IMG/VR virus record: IMGVR_UViG_3300044522_000070
Span: 1 to 34,714 of that record
Source of the DNA: a virus
Length of the DNA: 34,714 nt
Strand: one strand, 5' to 3'
The notes beneath the pieces were generated by a model that was not told the origin of the DNA, did no database searches, and worked only from the letters and a program-made list of their open reading frames with translations. Below are positions 29,501 to 34,714 of this stretch, piece by piece (position 1 is the first letter of the stretch; each line of letters begins with the position of its first letter). Both the position numbers and the translations under genes were made by a program.

Positions 29501-30399
29501 GCCAAGGCGGTGGCTGTGCTTGAGTTGCCTGTCAATGCTGCTGTTACAGTTCCTGCGCTGAAATTGCCGCTTGCGTCCCTAGCCACGATTGCGCTTGCGG
29601 TGTTTGCTGATGCCGCTGTGGTTGCTGAGTTGCTGACTTTTAATGCGGTAGCAATTGTTGCCAGCTTAGTGTCATCAATGGCGGCAGATGCGTTTATGTC
29701 AGCGTTGACAATCACGCCTGCGGCTATAGCAGTTGCGTTGCCAATTGATGTAATGTCGCCCGTTAGGTTTGCGTTTGTAACTACGGTTGTTGCATTGCCA
29801 ACCGATGTGACCATCCCGGTCAAATTAGCGTTAGTAGTGACATTGCCAGCAGTCAGGCCAGCAGCAGTGCCGGTGACGTTTGTCATTACACCTGATGCTG
29901 GAGTTCCAAGGGCTGGCGTGACTAATGTTGGCGATGTGGACAACACTGTATTTCCAGTGCCTGTGCTTGTTCCGACTCCAGTGCCGCCGTTGACTACCGG
30001 CAAAATGCCAGTGATATCAGCAGTTGATAGACTGATAGCGTCCCAAGACGCATTTGTTCCGTCTGTTTGAAGATACTTATTAGCTTGACTTGTCTGCGCT
30101 GGAAGCAAAGCATTAAGGCCAGCAGTTGCCGTTGTTTGACCAGTACCGCCAAGATTAACCGGCACCGTTGTCAAACTAATCGTAGAACCAGTGATGTCAA
30201 TTGGGCTTGTTGCGTTGTATTGGATAACGCCGACAGGCCCAACCGTTTGGGTCGTGCCGTTGGTGTAGGTAATAAGCAGGTAGTTTGCTTGGTTAATGAC
30301 AACCAAGGAAATGCTTGCAATCCCAACACCTGCTACGCCTCGGTCTAAACTGACGGTGACATTGTTGCCGTCTACGACAGTGACTTGCATATTTGCCAT
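26497..30399 (-). CDS. Long tail fibre with C-terminal S74 intramolecular chaperone
   Basis: 1300 residues. N-terminal part (residues 1-90) binds the tail; then a long array of GGTG, TSPTLVTPALGTP, TNATG/TNLTG repeats and Thr/Ser/Ala/Gly-rich trimer segments (residues 90-1190). A C-terminal S74 domain starts with SDYRAKDI (Ser1207, with Lys1212), the Ser/Lys pair for self-cleavage, and ends in a helix (PVMWAELQSLRARVAQLES). After trimer folding the chaperone is cut off. The low-complexity repeats cause long spurious + strand ORFs. Confidence 0.93.
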   Translation of the reverse strand: MANMQVTVVDGNNVTVSLDRGVAGVGIASISLVVINQANYLLITYTNGTTQTVGPVGVIQYNATSPIDITGSTISLTTVPVNLGGTGQTTATAGLNALLPAQTSQANKYLQTDGTNASWDAISLSTADITGILPVVNGGTGVGTSTGTGNTVLSTSPTLVTPALGTPASGVMTNVTGTAAGLTAGNVTTNANLTGMVTSVGNATTVVTNANLTGDITSIGNATAIAAGVIVNADINASAAIDDTKLATIATALKVSNSATTAASANTASAIVARDASGNFSAGTVTAALTGNSSTATALATGRTIEITGDLAYTSPSFDGSANVTATGTLATVATAGVTGSSTAIPVVTINAKGLTTGITTAAVIAPAGTLSGSTLAAGVTGSSLTSLGTIANLSVTAGTISTSPSASTDIANKDYVDNVAQGLDPKASCVAATTTNITLSGTQTIDGVALIAADRCLVKDQTAPAENGIYVVAAGAWARSTDMNVWLEVPGAFTFIEQGTLYADTGWVCTSNAGGTLGTTAITFVQFAGAGSYTASTGLTLTGTAFSLTAPVTVALGGTNATSAGIASFNNITGYTAAGATGTTSTNLVFSTSPTLVTPDLGTPQSVTLTNATGLPISTGVYGLGTGVATALAVNVGTAGSPVVNGGALGTPSSGTVTNLTGTASININGTVGATTPTTGAFTTLSATGAVTSGSDFKVPTLGYLYAYTGAGAGTVKAGFQFDGAGAIYGKIADTTVTNISSTGLAVTGTLSATGAVTLSGGTANGVAYLDGSKVLTTGTALTFDGTTLTTSGTSSGATSQLLKLSNIGTGANTKAQIGFFAASTEYGQISGGFGASSPEMNFILPGSSTGLFTWLTSAGAEQMRLTSTGLGIGTTSPGYKLDVLSTGNVPAQFSSSNASNTLIQQTNTNAAKDLIYRFRQNAGAGNWYDLTMEGSTNAFTIDYNDNERLRLDSTGNLGLGVTPSAWDTVYKGLQLVNGGSVAAYTASVAPIVALSSNWYYNGGDKYVVTGPASQYVQNQGVHQWFNAASGTAGNAITFTQAMTLDASGNLGVGTTTALARLTTSVSAGSSGSVNNQIGMTHTGASTGYYIATIRATGSDEPAGLAFKENATERARIDSSGNLLVGTTTAGAGAGFPSRIAVDAGAGDVCIFKTSDSTNAFPIRAWNSGTTGDNVWVNFATETSYTSRGSITYNRTGGLIVYGTTSDYRAKDINGPVTNSGALIDSIPVYMGKMKWATQERPMFIAHEVPAYAHTGEKDAVDKDGKPVYQQMDAAALIPVMWAELQSLRARVAQLESKP

Positions 30400-30411
30400 G
30401 ATTTATTCCCC

Positions 30412-30909
30412 TTAGATTTTTATGATGCCGTCTGACCGTACCAAAAACATTAAGAAAATAATGCTGTCATCGGCAGGCGTTGGCGAGTTAGCGGGAAATG
30501 AAATTTTGATGCGCCCAGAAAAGCACACTGGATTGTTAACGTCAATGCCTAATTCGGCATCGGTTGTCAGCAGTCCCCAAGTAGAGTCGTTGATCGTGAC
30601 AGTAAATGAGCCTGCCGCTGTGACAATGTTGCTGACGGTTAGTGCGACTGCCGTTGGTGGTGGTGAAAAATCTCCAATGTCAAATACTAGCCCGTTGCGA
30701 GTGTCAATTAGATTTGTGACAGTGCGCCGCAGGATTTGAGCGTTGATGGTAACGCCGGTCAAATCTACTGGTTGTTGGACGCCTGCGGAATCTGCGGCTG
30801 TAAGCGTCAGGTTCCAATACGTTTGTTGGTTGTAGACCAACTCGCCAGCGATAACGGGATTGTCAAATCCAGATACCTGCGAAATTGTATTCTTAGAAAA
30901 TTTTGCCAA
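30412..30909 (-). CDS. Minor tail/baseplate protein, unknown fold
   Basis: 165 residues, beta-rich, N-terminal SQVSGFDNPVIAGELVYNQQTYWNLTLTAADSAGVQQPVDLTGVTINAQILRR resembles baseplate upper protein (BppU)-like beta-sandwich starts. Between the collar-type protein and the fibre, so probably a connector of fibre to tip. No stronger evidence. Confidence 0.6.
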   Translation of the reverse strand: MAKFSKNTISQVSGFDNPVIAGELVYNQQTYWNLTLTAADSAGVQQPVDLTGVTINAQILRRTVTNLIDTRNGLVFDIGDFSPPPTAVALTVSNIVTAAGSFTVTINDSTWGLLTTDAELGIDVNNPVCFSGRIKISFPANSPTPADDSIIFLMFLVRSDGIIKI

Positions 30910-30916
30910 GATGTTC

Positions 30917-30955
30917 CCCTGCTCGGGTGGTGACGCTCCCCGCTGACTCGCAGGG
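30917..30955 (-). other. Intergenic hairpin upstream of the 30412-30909 gene
   Basis: CCCTGC (30917-30922) and GCAGGG (30950-30955) are perfect complements, with a 27-base loop rich in G/C. It fills most of the only sizeable gap (60 bases) in the tail region and overlies the approach to the next start codon. No T-run, so it is not a plain terminator; it may tune expression or protect mRNA. Confidence 0.4.
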
Positions 30956-30969
30956 CTACGATTCTTGTC

Positions 30970-31530
30970 TTATGACTTCATAATGTAGCACAGTGCGTAG
31001 TACGGTGGCAAATTGGCGTTAGTGCCGCTGCTTCCTTCAGTGCTGTTTGTGCCTCCAGCAACCACTGATGATGTATTGCTTGTGCCGTTGTACCAAGCAC
31101 CAGAATTTGAACCATCTGCCAAACCGTTGCCAGTGCCGCCAACTGTGTGGTCGTGAGCAGTGCCTGTAAATGTGTGCGTGTGGCTAACAAGAATTGCATT
31201 GGCAGAACCGCCACTGGCAGCAACCGCATACGTTGACCCTGCGCCAACAATAAACCTGTCCCGCAAATCAGGCGTGCTGCTTGTGCCGTTGCACAGTAGC
31301 CAGCCGGTCGGTATGCTTGCTTGTGAGCCTGACCAAATAATGATGCCGCCTGATGGCACTGCGTAAACGGCTTGGGCAACGTCTAAATTAGTCCTGGCTG
31401 TTGCTGCGCTAGTTGCTCCTGTGCCGCCGTTAGCAATTGGCACTGCACCGACTAAACCATCCGTGGCATCAAGTTGGCCTGATGTGTTGAGGTTGTTGGC
31501 TAGTTGTCCTAGATTAAAGGCTTGAGTCAT
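30970..31530 (-). CDS. Phage tail collar-domain protein
   Basis: 186 residues. N-terminal linker with VPIANGGTGATSAATARTNL (fibre-type motif), then the collar domain: VPSGGIIIWSGSQASIPTGWLLCNG, TPDLRDRFIVGAG, SGGSANAILVSHTHT and PPYYALCYIMKS at the very end (PF07484). It would form short trimeric fibre-like tips at the tail end. Starts one base into the tail-tip stop. Confidence 0.9.
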   Translation of the reverse strand: MTQAFNLGQLANNLNTSGQLDATDGLVGAVPIANGGTGATSAATARTNLDVAQAVYAVPSGGIIIWSGSQASIPTGWLLCNGTSSTPDLRDRFIVGAGSTYAVAASGGSANAILVSHTHTFTGTAHDHTVGGTGNGLADGSNSGAWYNGTSNTSSVVAGGTNSTEGSSGTNANLPPYYALCYIMKS

Positions 31531-34500
31531 TATGCTGCTCCATCTCTTGCAAATGTTTGTTGATTTAACAAAGTAAAATTATTTGGGATTGCAGTGACAA
31601 GGTTGTAGTTTGCTGCGCTGGCGGTGTAGTCGTAAGTTTTGGCAAGGATAACCCCGTTAGCGTAGACTTCCATTGCCAATGGATTGCTAGCAAATGTGTA
31701 TGTTAATGCGCCATTGACTGAATACGCCACGCTGTTTGTTACGTTGCTAGCTGGGACGCCATAATTGTTTGGCGCGTAAAGAATAACTGTTATCTTGCCT
31801 GTAACTGCGCCTGGAAATCCAACAATTGCAGGGCCAGATAAATCGTAATCAACTTCGCTAAATTGCACGCCGTTAACGTAAATTGACTCAAATCCATTTT
31901 GAATGGTAATGCTAGTTGGCGTATAAGTCGTAACAGCAGTAACGTCTGCGCTGTACCTTGTCCAAGGTCGATAAGTTGATGCGGCTGCTCTATATCGGTA
32001 AACATTGTCATTTATTGCTGCGCCTGCAATTGTTCCTGTAAAGGTTATGACTTTGGTAGTTGTGTTTACGGTGCTGACTGTGTACGTTGTTGGTGTTCCA
32101 ACATTTGTAAAAGTTAACAATTCACCCGGCAAAATATTTTGGTAAGGTTGGTCAGCATAGGTAATAGTTGTAGAAGTAACAGCAGTAATTGTCAATCCTA
32201 AATCTTCATAATAAACTGATGTGCTAACTGCCCTCATGTTTATGATAATGACGGTATCATTTACTGTACACGCTGTTCCCAAGACTACGGTTGTGCTTGT
32301 CTCGGTGTATTCTGTGGTATCAAGCAGCAAACCATTTTTAAATACTAAAACATCACCAACAATGTGCGTTACAGAAAATGTTGTTTGCGCTGCTGTGGCT
32401 TGGAATGTTGACTCTGTGTAAAAAAACCCGTCTGGGGAAGTAAACCCCACTACTCGCCCAAACACATCAATTGTTAATGTAGCAGCGGCAAAACTTTTAG
32501 AATAAACGCCTGCGCCAAAGTTTAGGAATTGCGCCAGCTTGACCACCATTGTTCCGTTGGTGTTGTTGCTAACAGAAATTAAACCATCTTGCGCTGAAAT
32601 TGAGGTTGTACCGACTGAGGTTAATTGCCCTGTGCGTGCATCTAAATCAATGCTGTTAATGCCGTCTTCCAAACCTAGCCATGACGTACTATCATACACC
32701 GCTGTATTAGTCGGGACAAATGCAGCGTTTAAATTTACAAACGATGCGCCGCCAACTGCAAAACTAAATTTACGATTGCTGCGGTTTACAAATAACAAAT
32801 ACAAATCAGTTGAAAAATTAGAAGATGCTTGATACCAAGTGTAGTCGGATGCGTTAGGACTGCCTGTCGTGCTAGGCGTGTTTTGCAGGCCATAGTACGC
32901 TTTGTTTCTTGGGTTGGTAGTAAAGCCTGTTCCCACTAGATCGTTGCCGTAGCGAACATTGATGTAACGCTCCGTGTATTGAAAAGTTGTTGGACGCCAT
33001 TGCAAGACTGTTGAGGCTACAGAATATGCGCTGGTTGCAATCCCGTTTACCAATCGGGCAAACAGATACCAATTACCGCCTGGCAGTGTTGCCGATATGG
33101 TTGGCAGCGATTGATTAGGTGAAATTGGTACGCCGTTGCTTGGAACTTGCGTAAACCCGAGCAGGTATAGCTGACCTGGTGTTGGGCTGGAAAATGCTGA
33201 GTACCATATCTCTGCAACAGTTACAAAACTGGCGGTGCCAACATACGGCTGTACAGTAATGGTCGGCACTGCTGCTGATGGGTAACTAACGGTGACTGTT
33301 GGCGCAGGCACTACACCAAAAAATGACGGGTCTGTGATTTGCGTATTTGGTGCTGGGCTGTATTGGACTATGGTGGCGTTGTCGTAGACGGCAGCGTTAT
33401 ATTCGTTGAGTTCAAGACTTGCGCCCAGATTGCCGTCGGGCAGCGATATCTCGCTGACTTTCATTACCCTGAACAGTTTTGCGCTCCAGCCGTAACTGGT
33501 GTTTGTGACAGATACCACATCGCCTGCGTCTAGCTGAATGGCTGGATAGGCCGCATTGATGCCGACAATCAAATCTTCCCTGGCCTGCTCTAGCACTCGG
33601 TTTGCCAAGTAGCTGACTTGGACCGACTCGTTTATCAGATCAAAATTGCATGAAAATTTATTGATTGGCTCGTTGGCGTACAGCAGGTTTGCAGGGGTTT
33701 CAAGATAAACCAAATCTCGCTGGTCACGGTTTAATTTGTTGGGAAATTGCGCCTCAATTTGATTGATTGAGTTTGCAATATCTGTCAAGCTAACTTTTAT
33801 GTCGCCAATGATGTTGGTGTCATCAAACGCATAAGCCGTGCTTTCCGCTTTGTTGACCACGATTGACCATTGCCCAGACGCTGCGTTATAGGCGTTCCAA
33901 CTGTCGCAGGCCAGCATGATGCGGTCAATGTTGGCAAGGACATTTTGCCCTGTGTCTAGCACGCCGTTGATGCGGTATCTGGCTTGCGTTGCAGGGTTGC
34001 CGCTGCTGTCAGTAAACGTAATCGTTTGGTCTGAATAGGTGTTAAGCGCAGTTGCAGATGCAGTGTTTATTAAGCCTGCTGCCATACCGCCGCCGTAGAC
34101 TTCATTGCCCAAATAGTCTGCCCATACATCCCCTGGCTTGGCTGCACCTGTGCCGTTTAGATTTTGCGTGACATTGAATGTGATGGCTTGTAGATTTGTG
34201 GTGCCTGCGTCTTGGTTGTAGTTGAGTTTTACAATTGCAAATGCTAAACCATTCATCTGTCGGACGGCAGCAGGCCAGCGTTCTGCTGCAATTATGTCTG
34301 CGCCGCCCATTGCGGTATTGGGTGCGCTGCCCGTAATGGTAGTGATTACACCGGCATCAGTTGAGGTGTACAAGTTGATGTAAAGATAGCCGCTAATTTT
34401 TGTGTCTACATTGCCAGCGCCGTCTGTCAAGCTGACAACTTTGGTCAAGTCTGTTGCATCAAAAGTCACCAATCGGTCGCCGTAGTAAAACTTGGTACGG

Positions 34501-34714
34501 TCAAAACTAAACTGCCCATTAGGGCTAATGCTGCTGATCGCCAGCACGTAGTACATAGATTGCTGGTCAATCGTCAACACTGCGTCCACAAATGTGCCGC
34601 CCATGTAGGCGTTGCCGTAGACAATAGGTAAGGTATTGGTGGTGTTAGGTGCTACCTGTTGTCTGACGCCTTGGTCAACGGGCTGGTTTGCTGTTGGGTC
34701 ATTTGGGGCAAATA
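31530..34714 (-). CDS. Tail tip / host-specificity protein, main part (5' end continues at 320-1)
   Basis: Open to the right edge; the first in-window ATG (34604) is internal. The complete gene, 320-1 joined to 34506-31530, codes for 1098 residues. It lacks the full J motif set I can name, but has an N-terminal J-like VYGNAYMGGTFVDAVLTIDQQSMYYVLAISSIS, a central WYSAFSSPTPGQLYLLGFTQVPS fibronectin-like region and a beta-rich C-terminal part with repeated Val-Thr strands. It should sit at the tail tip. The 208-base right-end overlap is included here. Confidence 0.9.
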   Translation of the reverse strand, partial: FAPNDPTANQPVDQGVRQQVAPNTTNTLPIVYGNAYMGGTFVDAVLTIDQQSMYYVLAISSISPNGQFSFDRTKFYYGDRLVTFDATDLTKVVSLTDGAGNVDTKISGYLYINLYTSTDAGVITTITGSAPNTAMGGADIIAAERWPAAVRQMNGLAFAIVKLNYNQDAGTTNLQAITFNVTQNLNGTGAAKPGDVWADYLGNEVYGGGMAAGLINTASATALNTYSDQTITFTDSSGNPATQARYRINGVLDTGQNVLANIDRIMLACDSWNAYNAASGQWSIVVNKAESTAYAFDDTNIIGDIKVSLTDIANSINQIEAQFPNKLNRDQRDLVYLETPANLLYANEPINKFSCNFDLINESVQVSYLANRVLEQAREDLIVGINAAYPAIQLDAGDVVSVTNTSYGWSAKLFRVMKVSEISLPDGNLGASLELNEYNAAVYDNATIVQYSPAPNTQITDPSFFGVVPAPTVTVSYPSAAVPTITVQPYVGTASFVTVAEIWYSAFSSPTPGQLYLLGFTQVPSNGVPISPNQSLPTISATLPGGNWYLFARLVNGIATSAYSVASTVLQWRPTTFQYTERYINVRYGNDLVGTGFTTNPRNKAYYGLQNTPSTTGSPNASDYTWYQASSNFSTDLYLLFVNRSNRKFSFAVGGASFVNLNAAFVPTNTAVYDSTSWLGLEDGINSIDLDARTGQLTSVGTTSISAQDGLISVSNNTNGTMVVKLAQFLNFGAGVYSKSFAAATLTIDVFGRVVGFTSPDGFFYTESTFQATAAQTTFSVTHIVGDVLVFKNGLLLDTTEYTETSTTVVLGTACTVNDTVIIINMRAVSTSVYYEDLGLTITAVTSTTITYADQPYQNILPGELLTFTNVGTPTTYTVSTVNTTTKVITFTGTIAGAAINDNVYRYRAAASTYRPWTRYSADVTAVTTYTPTSITIQNGFESIYVNGVQFSEVDYDLSGPAIVGFPGAVTGKITVILYAPNNYGVPASNVTNSVAYSVNGALTYTFASNPLAMEVYANGVILAKTYDYTASAANYNLVTAIPNNFTLLNQQTFARDGAA
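34507..34714. repeat. Right copy of the contig-end overlap
   Basis: Same as 1-208 with four silent differences clustered in 11 bases (34577-34587). It defines the unit length of about 34,506 bp. The final bases (ggcaaata) equal 201-208. Confidence 0.93.

Noticed and set aside
29477-30070. A 197-codon + strand frame opposite the fibre gene
   Set aside because: It is an antisense shadow of the Ala/Val/Thr-rich repeats in the fibre gene, with low-complexity product and no ribosome site.
34507-34714. Genuine direct terminal repeats of the virion DNA
   Set aside because: The copies differ at four clustered silent sites and split a gene in frame; an assembly overlap of a circular or permuted genome explains this better.
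1-34714. CRISPR array, integrase, insertion sequences or tRNA genes
   Set aside because: I looked on both strands for repeat-spacer patterns, tyrosine/serine recombinase motifs, transposases and tRNA-like folds, and saw none.

Overview
The window is one complete, circularly closing genome unit of a tailed double-stranded DNA phage with siphovirus architecture. Bases 1-208 and 34507-34714 are the same stretch (204 of 208 bases identical), so the unit is about 34,506 bp and one tail-tip gene is cut by the contig ends. The host is probably a Gram-negative bacterium, perhaps a betaproteobacterium (Burkholderiales) from fresh water. That host guess is an inference from the gene style: XF1762-like, DUF1376, Lar-like with EPVAW repeats, DUF7936 and a 3TM holin. 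I see no integrase, no CI-type repressor, no tRNA and no CRISPR array.

Layout. Early genes on the + strand (19333-24638) carry many tiny proteins plus a recombination module: an ERF annealing protein, a YqaJ-like exonuclease and a small protein with an SSB-like acidic tail. On the - strand, starting from the same control region, come a 50-residue Cro-like regulator (19027-19179), a DUF1376 replication initiator with an iteron cluster inside its gene, then nin-type genes (RusA, XF1762-like, NinB, DUF1364 nuclease, zinc ribbons). After a candidate late promoter and a roughly 370-nt structured leader (15203-15570), the late genes follow: HNH, TerS, TerL, portal, protease, two tandem HK97-type major capsid proteins, head-tail connectors, major tail protein, tail assembly chaperones with a GGGAAAC -1 frameshift site, tape measure, tail tip (running across the contig junction), collar protein, a 1300-residue fibre with a C-terminal S74 chaperone, and a lysis cassette of several small membrane proteins plus an M15 endolysin. 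The early and late arms converge and overlap at 24600-24638.

How it works together. The control region 19180-19332 has a good + strand promoter whose -10 overlaps a perfect dyad (TAAGC-TG-GCTTA). A related dyad lies just upstream of the Cro-like gene. This matches the lambda PL/cro/PR layout without the cI gene, so a virulent or repressor-less lifestyle is likely. Replication would start at the iterons inside the initiator gene, as in lambda O. Head assembly uses an HK97-type protease and a scaffold-bearing capsid protein, with a second capsid paralogue lacking the scaffold domain.

The most interesting points are the tandem capsid paralogues, the initiator-gene iterons (an 18-bp repeat in two reading frames), the structured leader with competing hairpins, the cI-less immunity region with dyad operators, the G/GT-type frameshift, and several genes of about 50 codons that are easy to miss (19027, 16819, 22858, 24299, 25605).
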